Positions 48,201 through 59,619 of a stretch of 64,000 bases of DNA are shown in pieces (position 1 is the stretch's first letter; every line of letters starts with the position of its first letter). The position numbers and the translations under genes are program-made. The stretch comes from Icerya purchasi (lineage: Eukaryota > Arthropoda > Insecta > Hemiptera > Monophlebidae). The stretch lies in NCBI GenBank assembly GCA_039619475.1, contig CM077115.1, positions 480,822,400 to 480,886,399 on the forward strand, in the 5' to 3' direction. The notes under the pieces were generated by a model. That model saw only the letters and a program-made list of their open reading frames with translations, was not told the DNA's origin and did not search any database.

Positions 48201-48521
48201 TGGACTTCTTATAGTGATCGCCGTTGCTTGTAAACTTGTTCGAAGGGTTAATATGTGATGGTATAGGTTATTTCTGACACCAATAAGCACGCCACCGTTA
48301 GCAATTGTATCAGTAGCTACGTCAGTACGACATAAAGTGAAGTTTTTTAAGTTATAAATTTCATTTTTTTTCAGTCTAGTCTCTTGTAGGAAGATGAAAT
48401 CTGGGTTATTTTGAGCGATTATAATTTGTAGTTCCGGAAGTTTACTCCGAAGACTATTTAAGTTCCAATTTAAAATCTTCATAATAAATCTATCTGGGTG
48501 TGCCATTCTGCAAGTGGTCAT
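45248..48521 (-). pseudogene. LINE ORF2: endonuclease - reverse transcriptase - Cys/His motif, frameshifted
   Basis: ORF2 carries the enzymes for insertion. The endonuclease (48,479-47,870) shows MKILNWNLNSL, FLQETRLKK, ISGDFNAHNFIWGS, SAIDVSI and, after a shift, GSDHFPILIS. The linker contains WWNNDCKFAIKQKNRLL. The RT (about 47,100-45,950) shows IPDSWKVAHIIPLLK, SYRPISLTNTLCKVME, VSFDLEKAFDRIW, SGTPQGSVISPTLF, FADDLVIYM and LGMTFDRKLSWKHH. The C-terminal part has EEIVLARLRIDHCSITHKYI and CHTCNEIITVQHLLCKC. Four frame changes break it: near 47,880, in a T8 run at 47,485-47,492, near 47,113, and between about 45,725 and 45,760. There is no internal nonsense codon in the best path. Near the last break, SPPW is followed almost at once by ANSCINKAKK and IIQKKWQTEW, leaving no room for RNase H. 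It cannot make a full protein as written. Confidence 0.88.
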
Positions 48522-48622
48522 GCTCCAGTTTTTTGATAATTTTTGTGAATTTAATTTTGGTACTTTTATGGGTAAGAGGAACGCGTATTTCTTTCAACAT
48601 CTGAATCAGTGGGCGGACGTCG

Positions 48623-49834
48623 CTAATCTGCATGTCGTCCTATTACTTGTGCCACATTTTGTGCATTTGGTCCTTTGCACATGTCAATGAAAATCATTAG
48701 ATTTTGAAAGTTGAGAGGGTATTTATTTTTATTTTGGGTGATGTGCTGTTCAAGCGGAGCAAAAATTTCTTTTAAAGTTGGTTTCGATTTACCAGGCTCA
48801 GGTTCTGATTCAGTTTCTTCATCAGATTGCGAATCAGATTCGTTTAGGTTTGGAGCTGATTTGTGTGGCTTTCGTTTCTTTTTGGCCGATTTATCCGGTT
48901 TTTGGTGTGCAACGTCATTGCTTTTCGTCGAGTGAGAAGTAGATGACTCAGGACGAGGTCGTTTGAATTTTTCCGTTTGCAATGGAGGAAATTGTGTGGC
49001 CTCTAAATTGTTATCACGTATGACTAAGTTCGATTGGCAATTAGAATTTGAATTTCCGAAATGATCAGCACTTAATTCATCTGTTTCTACATCATGGGTT
49101 GCGTCGAAGTATTCCAGACCACTTGGGACTGTTTCGTCTTCTGGGCAATTCTCGGCTCGATGCCCTCTGCTGTGGCATTTGAAACATGAGAATTCATCGC
49201 ATGTGATAAAAATACGATGATTTTGCCCGTTGAATTGAATTAAGATGGAACTCGTAATCTTATCTTTATCTATTTCAGTATTGGTGTAAAATTGACGTCG
49301 CCAACTTATTATGTGACCGAACTGTAGGTCGTGCGGGTTTAGTCTAAGGTAAGATAACGGGGTGGTTATTTCCAACTTTAGTTCATTTCTTACGTAATCC
49401 TCTAGGATGTTGTTGGGAATACTTGGATTGACATGCGAGAAAATTATTTTTTTCATAGGGTTTGACAGTCTACTACAGCATTTAATGAAGTTTGACTCAA
49501 TTTCGAATCCTTTATGTTTATCAAAAAATTTATCTACGAGTTCTTTTGATTTTAAATGAATGATTATGCGATTTTTACTGACTTTTGACGCCGCGATGAT
49601 GTTCTTAGGATTTTCGATTATACTGGTTTTAGTTAACGCAATCAGGTAATCACGTATTTTATAGTCGTTTATACAATTAAAAACCATAACTAGTTCTTCA
49701 TTTGGATGCTGAATTTCCGTGATCGGAGAAATTTTGGTTTTAACTATCTGAGCGTAAGATGAGTTGGTTTGAACGTTCATGCTCGGTGACGTAGATAACG
49801 TTGCCGTAGTGTTAGATAATTGCTGGTCGGCCAT
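48623..49834 (-). CDS. LINE ORF1 nucleic-acid-binding protein (Gag-like, CCHC)
   Basis: An intact frame of 403 codons upstream of ORF2, in the place and of the kind expected for the ORF1 protein of a LINE, which binds the element's RNA into a particle. Residues 1-45 are Ser/Thr/Asn-rich. About 48-200 look like a folded domain of RRM-like alternating pattern with conserved-looking LSYLRLNPHDLQFGHIISWRRQFY (161-183, given here as the block around GHIISWRR). One zinc knuckle of C-X2-C-X4-H-X4-C type, CFKCHSRGHRAENC, lies at 217-230. Residues about 285-345 are charged and low-complexity (KKKRKPHKS, then SDEETESEPEPG) and may be a nuclear-localisation and disordered region. The start at 49,834 follows a leader with no earlier in-frame start that I could support. 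The stop leaves about 100 bases before ORF2. Only one zinc knuckle is seen, where many I-like ORF1 proteins have two or three. Confidence 0.9.
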   Translation of the reverse strand: MADQQLSNTTATLSTSPSMNVQTNSSYAQIVKTKISPITEIQHPNEELVMVFNCINDYKIRDYLIALTKTSIIENPKNIIAASKVSKNRIIIHLKSKELVDKFFDKHKGFEIESNFIKCCSRLSNPMKKIIFSHVNPSIPNNILEDYVRNELKLEITTPLSYLRLNPHDLQFGHIISWRRQFYTNTEIDKDKITSSILIQFNGQNHRIFITCDEFSCFKCHSRGHRAENCPEDETVPSGLEYFDATHDVETDELSADHFGNSNSNCQSNLVIRDNNLEATQFPPLQTEKFKRPRPESSTSHSTKSNDVAHQKPDKSAKKKRKPHKSAPNLNESDSQSDEETESEPEPGKSKPTLKEIFAPLEQHITQNKNKYPLNFQNLMIFIDMCKGPNAQNVAQVIGRHAD

Positions 49835-50013
49835 GCCGACCGGCGTAATTGATAACGCCGATGATTAAATCCGACATCACGATGGAATAGCGAGAGTCGA
49901 AAATTAAGAGATAAGATTATTATTATACAGCTATTATTGTTTTATTACTTTGAGAGAGAAACACGAACGCGAAACACGTGGACTTCACTTTAAAGCATAA
50001 AATCAAAAGAATC
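49835..50013 (-). promoter_or_regulatory. LINE 5' leader, probable internal promoter region
   Basis: The stretch between the right candidate target-site duplication and the ORF1 start. I-like LINEs usually carry an internal Pol II promoter in this position. A 6-bp inverted repeat, cggcgt/acgccg, sits just upstream of the ORF1 start (near 49,840-49,860). No TATA box is seen, and an exact start site is not proposed. Confidence 0.4.
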
Positions 50014-50023
50014 GGACAATTTT
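50014..50023 (+). repeat. candidate target-site duplication, right
   Basis: ggacaatttt, identical to 45,077-45,086. It sets the 5' end of the LINE at about 50,013 if real. Confidence 0.45.
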
Positions 50024-50224
50024 CGCCTGGCTACACTAATTTAAAAAAGTATATTCTTTAAGGAAACTCCTTTTTTTTTAACACTTTTTCAACGACTACT
50101 CAGTAAAAATAATCACCGATATTTATTGATCTGACCGGTTCTAGCGATGTTAAGGTACGTGATATTTCGATCAGTGAGATGAGAAATGGCGCTATGGGGC
50201 TCTTCAATTTACTTCGAATCTACA

Positions 50225-50480
50225 CTTATCTGTGGTGTAATTTTACCACTGAGATAATATTTCAAGTTTTTTGGCTGGTTAAATTGAAAATTAATTGGTT
50301 TTTTTCCCCCAATTTACATTTCCACGGTAAACGCACCGATAACATTGTAAGTTAATTTCTCCAAAAAAATAAAACCCTTTTTACCGTTTATTTGAGTGAT
50401 TCTGAGAATTTTAACGTGCTTCTTTTATATAACACGCAAGAAAAACAAAAAATAAATAAACAAAAATGAGAACATATAAA
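50225..50480 (+). repeat. family F-related tail (probable copy 5)
   Basis: 'atttccacggtaaacgcacc' with nearby 'gttaatttctcc' and the A-rich end 'aaaaacaaaaaataaataaa' resemble the 16.69-17.0 kb part of family F copy 1 ('atttccacggtaaaaacacc'). No palindrome is present. A weak but probable fragment. Confidence 0.45.
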
Positions 50481-50532
50481 CTTTTTCTTTTTGAAATCGA
50501 TGTTAAATATATTTATATTGGCACAATAATAA

Positions 50533-51700
50533 TTTTTTTTTTTTTTTTCTTAAAGGGTTCGGTGCCAGCACTGACCTAACTACATGAGCTTAGATCACCT
50601 ACTCAGATTCTGAGGCGATCATAGAAAGAGTATAAAGGAAAGCTAGAGGGGAATAACGGCTAGAGATGGGAAGGAAAAAGGAAGCACTGAAAGGGGTAGG
50701 AAGATCCAACGCCAAAAATTCGGCGTATAGATGAGAGCACTCGGGAAAAAGAGCAAGATATTCAAAACGGATATGGTTGGGATCGCATATAAAGGGAGGA
50801 TCAGTAGAGTGGAGAGGGCAAAAGGGAGAAGGTGAAAGAGAAAAAGAAAAACGAGAAGAGGGAATGAGAGAATGACCAAGTCTTAGTCTGATTAATGAAA
50901 CAATAGCCGAACGCTGAGAAAATTGAAGAAATTGGAACCAGGGCTGTGAGTTGGGAATAGGCTGTAAGAGGAGGGAACGATTGGCGAAAAAAAAGGGTAG
51001 ATGTCAATCCATAGTCTGGCATACTTGCGGAGAGGAAAAGGATGTCTGAGGCAAGAAAATGCGGGAGGAATGGACCATTGAGAGACGCTGAGCGAGCTAC
51101 GAAGTCAGCTGCTTCGTTGCCCTCAATGCCAGAGTGACCAGGAACCCATAAAAAGTCAATAAGGATAGAACGTGCTAAGCGTAAGATGGAAATAGAGGCA
51201 CGAACAAAAAGAATAATATCATTAGACGAGTGGGAAGGAGGAGAAGAAATAACTTGCAGCACAGATTTGGAATCAGGAACAATGAGAAATTTACAGATCC
51301 CTCTTGAAAAGGAAATAAAGGAGACAGCACGGAGAATGGAGATTGCTTCAGCAGAAAAAATGGAACAGAAGGAAGGTGACGGATTCTGAGTGATTAAGTG
51401 AGGGGGCTGCAAAAGCACCGTCCACCCCGTTATCATTTTTGGAACCATCAGTGAGGAATTTTACATGACGGGGAAATGAAGAATTTAAGATGTGGACATA
51501 TTCATTGACCACTGTACTCTAGGGAGTAGAGTTAACGCGAAGAGGAAGAGAGCAGAATGAGATGGGGTGGCATATTCTATTGAAATCAGTGCGGGAAAAG
51601 ATATAAGGAGAAAACTTAGACACCCGAGCAGCTATGTGCGCAAGAACCGGGATTTTGTGGGGAACGAAGCGCCAGCGGTCATTGATATACAGATAGGAAG
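50533..51700 (-). pseudogene. 5'-truncated LINE with RNase H domain and poly(A) tail
   Basis: Read on the minus strand, the segment starts with the end of a LINE RT/connection region (RFVPHKIPVLAHIAARVSKFSPYIFS, about 51,690-51,600) and continues into RNase H. LTDGSK holds the first acidic residue (about 51,450), IFSAEAISILRAV the Glu, LIVPDSKSVLQVI the next Asp, and FLWVPGHSGIEGNEAADFVARSA the His and last Asp (about 51,130-51,070). After it come a tail (YAEFLALDLPTPFSASF) and a 3'UTR, and then a poly(A) tail seen as T's at 50,533-50,548. At least two frame changes occur, one near TDGSK. The four acidic RNase H residues are kept. RNase H removes the RNA strand in the RNA:DNA hybrid. The EN and most of the RT are lost, the usual 5' truncation of LINE insertions. 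Confidence 0.85.
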
Positions 51701-52560
51701 AAATAAGTTTAATTTAATAAATAGGAATTCTGTAAATTATTACGGTTAGTCTGGCATTTATTGCTGAAATTACATAGAGCAGTCTATTTATCGGGACAGT
51801 TTTGCTCGTGTCTATTTTTTTTTAATGTTCAAATACCGACAATTCAGAAACGGATCACCCGACCGAAGTAATATGAACGGAACTCTAAGCTAATCAGAAT
51901 ATAAGTCCTTTTTTTTTTATTTTTATTTTTTATTTAACTTCTCCGTGACTATAAGCATACATTAAAATCTTATAATGTATGACGTTAGGATAGTTTTGCG
52001 GTCGAGAAAAAATATACATGTCTGGAGTGGATAAAAGCCGCAGATGACGGAATGAAAGCACATCATCGGCGGTCATATGAAACCATTTTCATACACAAAA
52101 AGTGTAAACATTAAAAAGTTTTTTAACATCCTCGGTTGAGCAACGGTTCTGCATAAATTTCAACTGGAAACAGACAATTGGAAACCAAAATTTTCAGTTA
52201 CAATAACATTGAGGACTTTTGCGCTAATGATTTTTTCAAGTAAATAGAAGATAGCATTCGCATCGCCGATGTTCTCATCAAATGTTAACTCGGATCTATA
52301 GCAATTTATTTTTTTGTACCTTACAGTCTCTCCGCAAACAATCCCTGAGTTTCAGAGTAATTTAAATTGTTTGCCATTTAATGGAAAACTTCAAAACTCC
52401 AACACCTAATTGTAGTAGCACGTCGTTGCCGTTGCATCTATTTAATACAAAAGTGGCGCATTTATTTATCGCTGAAAAGTCTACCGAAGATTTGTCTTCA
52501 AGACAGACCAATGCTTAGAGTTACTTCCAGCCATTATCGAGGAAAATTGTGATAACAGTG
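51700..52560. other. AT-rich intergenic DNA
   Basis: No gene or repeat family is recognised. Confidence 0.4.
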
Positions 52561-53060
52561 AAGTACTCTTAAATGATAAATGGAAATAATGCCACCGCGG
52601 AGCTTTGCGAACACCTGGACGGAGAAACAAGAACGAATAGTTATCTCCTCGGACACATAATATACTATCTGTCGATGTGTTATACAATATTAAAGGGAAT
52701 CCTATTCGCGCGCTATAAAACACGTTCGGAAGCCTGGCAGGTTGCTGGCAAGTTCCTGGCTGAACCGGGTTCTGCCTACAGCTGTTAATAGACAAAGAAA
52801 TAAATGCGTATATTATTACTATTATCGATTGTGCAGCCACGGTGCTCGGGGACGGCTAATAAAACATGTAAATACACACTTGCCGGCTATAGGTATGGAA
52901 ATTTATTGGCTTTAAAAGAGATCGCGCTTCGGCCGTTATATCGTTTTATTAGAGGAATGTATTTATTTATCTTTACCGATGTGTGTGTGCGTGTTCTTTT
53001 TATTGATTCCGGCGGAGAATCGTTTTAAAATTTTATTTCTTTATTGATTTCGTTACAAAA
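52560..53060. other. GC-richer, motif-dense block, possible conserved non-coding element
   Basis: Complex, non-repetitive sequence between AT-rich flanks, with ATTA cores, 'catgtaaatac' (forkhead/POU-like) and E-box-like words. Frames on both strands are short and lack domains. No splice sites framing a coding block could be argued. Confidence 0.35.
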
Positions 53061-54410
53061 CTTCTCGGCATCGACAATTCCACACAACGGTCGTCACCCA
53101 GTTTACTACTGTTACTTCGCACGATCGCTTCCAATTGTGTGCAAAGCTTTTTAGCACTTCCTGCTGCTGATAGACAGAGGGGTGGGGGGGTGCCCATTAG
53201 CGATTAAGAAAGTATTTTCTGTTCCTTTCAGCTTCTACACACCAAACGGCGGCGGGGGGGCCGGAGATTTTATTTTGTTTACTTAAAATTTTTCCACCAT
53301 ACTCTAATGATATTCTCGCATTTAACTCCGTAGAGAGTGTCTTTGGAAGCGCAACTGGGGTTATTCCCATCAAGCGGACCATGTATAGCGGAATTGCTTT
53401 CGATGAAATTATCAGTGTACTAACACGTATTATAATTAAATTAAATTAAAAAATAAAAAAAAAATAATTTTTCTCGTTCACGGTAGAAACTTTATACGGT
53501 AAGCTCGAAATACAGATGAAACACGAGCGGTAACAAAACCGGATGTATTTTCCGGGTTTTTCCGATTCACCGAATTTTCCTAATTTATCGAATGTTTCCC
53601 TTCAAAAAACGTTTTTTAATTAATCATAGACGGTACGGTGAACTGTTTCGACAACTATCAGATGGAACTGGTTCAAATTACTCCGTAGAAAAGTCACACC
53701 CTGCGCACAAAGTGGTCGAAAATTTTCAGTCGTGATTTATTCTGCGAAGATTAGAACGTATTTAGAACCTCGTTTGTGATTCTCACGCGGAGTAGGAGCA
53801 CTGACACGACTAGGCTGCATTCTTCGAGCTTTTATATGTGTATCGGTAGACAATCATTTTTAACTAGAACTTTCGAAAGTTCACTGGTGTTTCGCGCGTA
53901 AATTGTTTCGAAGACAGTGTCACCGGGGGTTTTTAGTTGAATTCGTAAAGGCAATATAACGATTTTTTCTCTTTTTTTTTTTTTTTTTTCTTTGTGTAAT
54001 TAAATTTAATAGAAAATAGGTATCAAATAAAAGCTGCTTTCGTTACCTAACGAAAACTGAGTTATAATAAAATCGCAGCAAACGCTAATATTTTCAAAAC
54101 TTTTTAATACGATAGAGTTTTACGAAGCGGCTTCGATTGAAATTCTTCATCCAACTAGTAGCGACTTTATGCGCATGCACACAAATAGCGGCTGAGCTAA
54201 CTGTAATGAAACTTCCTCAGTAGAGGATTAAATGTGCCCTTAAAAAAGAGTGTTTCGAGTTTTAAACTAGTGAACTAAAAAAGAAAAGAAAACAAAGAAA
54301 CCCTTTTTCTGTTTTCAGGGAATTATTTAAGTTCCGGTGGGCATGCCCAATCATCCAACCCCCTACAACTGCTCAGCAGTGTCCGATCTTCGCCGGCCGA
54401 AGTACTTTCT
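53060..54410. other. intergenic DNA, no gene seen
   Basis: G-runs lie near 53,180 and 53,255, an AT-rich stretch near 53,430-53,475, and a T-run at about 53,972-53,989. Nothing coding is recognised. Confidence 0.4.
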
Positions 54411-54412
54411 AT

Positions 54413-54414
<2 letters not shown>

Positions 54415-54471
<57 letters not shown>
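54415..54471. repeat. (TA)n microsatellite
   Basis: About 28 uninterrupted TA units. Confidence 0.95.
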
Positions 54472-54473
<2 letters not shown>

Positions 54474-54554
54474 CATGGAAAACCGTACAGAAATTCAAAA
54501 TGTGCATTTAAAATTTAAAATAATCCTAAAAGTGCAGCAACAACTCTACTCATC

Positions 54555-54680
54555 ATTGTCGTAGTGCCATAGTCAGCTTCTAAACGTTGGCGACTATCTT
54601 TCGTACATTCTAGCTGTACAGATATTCTAGGAAACTGTCACGTTCAAAACGCTAATATAGACACGTAAGATTTCAAACTA
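54555..54680 (+). repeat. short repeat pair S, copy 2
   Basis: Partner of 43,870-44,010, with the same blocks in the same order. It lies just downstream of the TA microsatellite. Confidence 0.65.
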
Positions 54681-54689
54681 ATATTGTGA

Positions 54690-57600
54690 TTGTCTTTCTA
54701 CTGCGCATCAATTTATGTGGTGTGTTATGCGTGTTTGTCATTGCCTTCCGTATGATTCTATTAGCGGTTAATTTAATTATTTATTTCGTAATTTTTATCG
54801 TAGCCTAGCATCGAACACACGGAAGTCGAGCGCTCCAGCAACCGCGTTATCGCGACGACTTCAACAGTCACTATGACTATAAAAATTATGCTTATTTTGC
54901 TACATTTGTACAAAGTTTTACGGAAACAAATGAAATACGCACGAATAATTGAACTATTTCAGTTTATTTTAACGGGAAAGACAAAAAACCAAACGTCCTT
55001 TCGGCACCACATTTCTAAAGAGACTAAAACGTTTCAGCGTCTCGCTAAACATCTTATTAAAATTATTTAGACGCGCGCGCAGATATTCCTTAAGCGAACA
55101 TATTTATTCTTTTACTTTTTTTCATATTCCGTTCTTCTTATGTTCGTGGAAATACTTACACTCTATTGTCAGAGCGGAATTAACCAGTTCCGCGATGTAA
55201 TAATTTGTTTTTATGAGATTTTCCCGTATCATCGGCATTCCGGTGCATCCTCCGCATCGCGATTGTGACATCTACTGCGGTTAAAACTATTTTCGCGGGA
55301 GTGTAGAATGATATTTGGAAATCTTCATAATCCGTCTCTACATTCTTAGACCACTCTAGTTTCTATGAATCTTTCAAACATTACTGTAAGTTTTTCACTT
55401 TTTTCACTAGATGACTTTGCCTATTCCAGTTTTAGTCTATATTTTCCCTTTAAAATTCCTCCCTTCTAATTTAACTTTCCACTAACGACCTCGTCTTGTT
55501 TTGCCATTTCGTTCTCAAAGTACCGGGGATTCCGCTTAAATACTACTACGAAATTTCGTAGTCAAACTTCCCCCGATATTCGACTCCGTTTTATACGTTC
55601 TCTTCGGATTATTTATCGCAGCGAAAGAATCTGATAAAATGAATAGAAAGTTCGGTAAATTTGAAGGAGAAACATGAAAACTTAATCGCCCGTAACCGAA
55701 ACTGCTGCGCAAAGACAAATTTTGAAATTGTCTCAACTAGTGTATAAAAATAGAAATAACAAAAAAAATGCTCCCCCGCGATATTAAAACATATTCTTTT
55801 AACAACGGAAAGAGTTCAATTTTTACGCGGTCTTTTCACTTAATTGATATTCCTAATATGACGTGGTTCTCTCTCACATAAATAGGAAAAATATCGACTG
55901 TTATTTCTTAAGTTAGTTCGGAAAAGAAGCGAAAAAAAAAGCGCGAACCACGATGGTAACATATTAGATAGAGATTTACCGAGCGACATATTTGTCGAAA
56001 GGGTAATATAATAAGTGGTTTGCGACGTAGTTAAACTGTTTAAACGATTTGGCGCAGTTACCGACCGGGAAAACGATAAGGTAAATTATTGGGGTCGTTC
56101 TCGGAATTAATCTTTATCGACAAAGTGGATGTAAATTCCCCTAAAAGCGGGTTCTAAAAGCGAAAAAAAAAAAGGATAAAAATAAATAATAAAAAAAGGG
56201 GCTCTACTAAAAGTTTTCCAGATCGTTCGGCGACCGAGCCTTGTCGGCTTGTTAACGATTTTTTTGCCCCATTCGTTGTTCGGTTTTTTTTTTTCCTTTT
56301 TGGCTTCGGTGCTACCGTCTTTTTTATAGCTCTCCAATACGGCGTAAAATCATCGACAACACAATAAACGTACACACAGAGATGCCCGAAATCTGACATC
56401 GTTCGTTGATTTCTCCGCTTCTTGTTGTTCATCGTCCGCGACCCGATACAGATACATTTTACCCCAAAATTTCGGAAAAACTCACCTCTGGCCGCTCTAA
56501 ACGGCATACCCTTAAAATAAATATTGATGGATAGGTCGCCTTGTCCGAAGATAAGAAAGGGCAAGCTCTGCACTTGTTGCTCGCCTTTTCACACTTCCAG
56601 CTCGTGACCACCCCCTATAGCGGTCCATAAAAGCCGGTCCGGCACCCACCCCTCGCTAAAACCGATAGCTTTTCATCGTTACTCCGCCGCATGCCCCGAC
56701 ATTGGTTCTCTGTAATTTTACGCACCATCCGCGGTCTGTACTTTATACTTTTTTTTTTTGCTGCTTTTTTTTTCTCCCGTTTTGATCTCAACGTCACATC
56801 GTTCTTTCCATCCATTTCCCATTATCGGAGATTAACTTTTTCCCACGATTTATAATTCGGTTAAGTCTTTTTCACCGCTACACCTGTAATCCCGTCTAAT
56901 CTACACGAGGATTTCTGCGTGTATCGAACGAAAAAAACGTTACGCACTTTGTTGCTTTACCCCTTTTTAGGGATGGATTTTTATTCAAATCCCTTTATTT
57001 TAATAACATTCTACCGAATTTTTTCGATACTTTAAATAAGGGGGATTAATTTTGATGTTTTTAAGCGGACGACGGTAGAACTGTATTTCACCTTTTTTTT
57101 TTTTTTTCTTTCTTTTTAATAGAATTTCCATCGATATTCCCGACGGAATAAATTATCGAAAAAAAGTCAACAATTTACCAAAATTTTTATTATATCTGAC
57201 ATCTTCTTCCGGTGAGTAACTCTGTAAATAATATTGTAATTAAAACATTTGACACAAACATTTTTTACTGTTAAAAAAATCACATACGTTTCGGAAATCA
57301 CGTGGGACACTGTAACATATTTGTATATAAAATAAAGTTGAAGATATAAACAGTGTAAACAGAACAAACCAAAAATATAAGTCGATTTTTTAAATTACAT
57401 ATCGATAAAAAATACACATTAAATATTAAATAAGTACATATTTTTTGTGTTTTATTAAGCTAACAAAATATAAATATATTCGCACGTCTTAAATTAATTA
57501 CACATTAATGTTTAATGATGATTAAATATTAACGTATAATTAATTAATAAACCTAGTGAATATTTAAATTATATTAACTTAATAAAAAACAAAAAATGTA

Positions 57601-57705
57601 CAAACTCGTAACATTATAAATAAACTAAACAATAATGCGTTATTAAACGTTAATATATAATTAATTTAAAATCTAGTAAATATTTTTATTAACACTTATA
57701 ATATA
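54690..57705. other. intergenic DNA, no gene proven
   Basis: A 139-codon minus-strand frame (56,154-56,573) is present but Lys/Phe-rich and domain-less, so it is not called. T-runs lie near 56,750 and 57,091. From 57,380 the sequence is strongly AT-rich. Confidence 0.35.
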
Positions 57706-57707
57706 TG

Positions 57708-57741
<34 letters not shown>
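57706..57741. repeat. compound (TA)n(GA)n microsatellite
   Basis: A short TA run passes directly into about ten GA units. Confidence 0.95.
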
Positions 57742-57744
57742 CAA

Positions 57745-59560
57745 AATGTATGTATTTAATATTTCATTTGCAATCATTTTTTTTTTTAATTTGTAAATTT
57801 CGACGCGTGATGCATCTTTAAAAAATCGATTTGACGTATTTTTCTATAATTTATTTTGTTTATCGTTCACATTTTTAACTTCATTTTATATATCACTGTT
57901 TCAACCAGTTACCGTGACCTAGTCTGTTAGCTGATAGTGTTTCGTTCGTGCGAGATCTCGTTCGAATAACGTCTGCCGCACACTTAAGATCCTCAAAATT
58001 TCACTGGGTTAATGTCTGTAGTTAACGTGCTCCCTAAAAAAAATACAAACGAAAAAAAAAAGCAATTAACATATATTACTATTATATGGAACACTGATCA
58101 TCTCAGAAACGTGATAAATTAATGTGATTATTTTTAATAATAAAGAACTCCCGTGTTAAAATGATAATATTATTTACAATTACTAGAACCCTCCCGGACT
58201 GAAAATTACGATGCGATTTAATTCTTTTAACTCGATATGTGCGCTACCTTTAACTGCGAAAGACACCATATAAGAGTAATGTAAACTTTACGTAGTAGGC
58301 AAAAGCTGAGAGACGGTGACTACTGCTTTGGAACTGTTGGAGAAAATCTCAGTCTCGTGCACAGGAACCTCCACTTGTATCCTATGTGTTTCCAGGTATG
58401 CAGTTCTGGAAATCATAAATTAAATGTGTGCGTGTGTGCGTGTGTGTCATAATTGATTCAAGCCTCCATAGAGGACAGTTTGTTGGTGAAGGGCTGTCAG
58501 TATATGAAATAATTGCGCGATACGTATAACCCGTCCGGAGACGATATATGGAGTGCTCCTTCTTGCTGGTGCTATTTGGAAAAGTCAATAGAATAAGATT
58601 AACAATTTAACGGAAAGTTTTTTGGGAGATTCACTTGGAATTGTTCCACTCTTGTTTGCATTCATTTAAAAATACGCGGGACAATGTTGATGCGGAAGTT
58701 GGATTTATCGATGTATAAATCAACAAAAATCACCGTAAAACAAGTTTGTATACAGGAAATGGATAATCCAGGGCGTAGTATTTTACAATTATTTTCCTTT
58801 TTTTTTTTGCATCGGATTTTGCTGAGTCAAGGCATTTTTAGAATGACACCGTTTACCACTGCAGTTAAATAACGAAATTATAGTGCTTTTCTTTAGACTA
58901 CAAAAAAAAAAAAACTGTAACCCGAATCTAGTACTAGACGCACCATTTTTTCAAATGTCACAAAATTATTCTGTCATTGTGCACGGACATATGGACGCGT
59001 AGACATACAAATATAGAAACAGGTGTTTTTTCTTTTCTTTTATATTTAAAAAAGAAAATATATCTTAATAAAACTTTGAAAATATTTCAAATTTTTAAGC
59101 TGATTATAATAATTTCCATTTTCGGAAAGTATTAAAATTAATTATCAATAAAATATAAATGTAATGCATACGGCGCCATCGATAGGTAAAGTTTCTTGTA
59201 ATTTCTCGTGATCGTTTGTCGCAGTCTTCGTTTATTCGTAATATCCGAGAAACTATTCGGCAATTTCATAGTTGTAATTTATGTATATTATATGGATGCC
59301 GAGATGCAATTTCAATTACCTAACTTTCCTTTTCATTAGACATAATAAGTAAGAGAGAAATGAATCATTTACACGTCCAAGTTTCTCAATGGACAGATTG
59401 GGCTGTACAGTAATTGTCCAAAATTGGTCTGTATAATATGTTACAAACACCACTGTTTGTGGTATGAATACATACAGGTACAGGGTAAAAAAAAAAAAAA
59501 TGTATATTATATGTTTGCATATTAAATGTCTGTTACATTCATTACATATAATAAAGAAAA
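57745..59560. other. AT-rich intergenic DNA
   Basis: Nothing is recognised except a short GT-rich run near 58,425-58,448 and A-runs near 58,903 and 59,488. Confidence 0.4.
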
Positions 59561-59563
59561 GTT

Positions 59564-59596
59564 TGTTTATTATTATTATTATTATTATTATTATAT
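59564..59596. repeat. (TTA)n microsatellite beside a LINE fragment
   Basis: About ten TTA units directly after 'aagtttgttta'. The same lead-in sequence precedes the TTA run at 61.95 kb. Confidence 0.9.
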
Positions 59597-59619
59597 TCCG
59601 GAAAAAACTTTAGAAAAGT

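Larger units (their letters stand above)
45082..50013 (-). mobile_element. nearly full-length I-like LINE (non-LTR retrotransposon)
   Basis: A copy-and-paste retrotransposon of about 4.9 kb that nicks target DNA and reverse-transcribes its RNA in place. From 5' to 3' on the minus strand it has a leader of about 180 bases (50,013-49,835), ORF1 (49,834-48,623), a gap of about 100 bases, ORF2 in five frame segments (48,521-45,248), a 3'UTR of about 145 bases with two overlapping AATAAA signals (45,108-45,117), and a poly(A) tail of about 19-20 bases seen as a T-run at 45,083-45,101. A 10-bp candidate target-site duplication flanks it. RT features (SGTPQGSVISPTLF, FADDLVIY) and the C-terminal LRI.H..ITH.YI with CHTC...HLLCKC fit the I/Jockey group. 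The RNase H typical of I-like elements is missing. The open frames are largely intact, which suggests a recent insertion. Confidence 0.9.

Noticed and set aside
52481..52840. 119-codon minus-strand frame in a conserved-looking block
   Set aside because: No domain and no matching exon signals. The block looks regulatory and not coding.
56154..56573. 139-codon open frame on the minus strand
   Set aside because: Lys/Phe-rich, from A/T homopolymers, with no recognisable motif.
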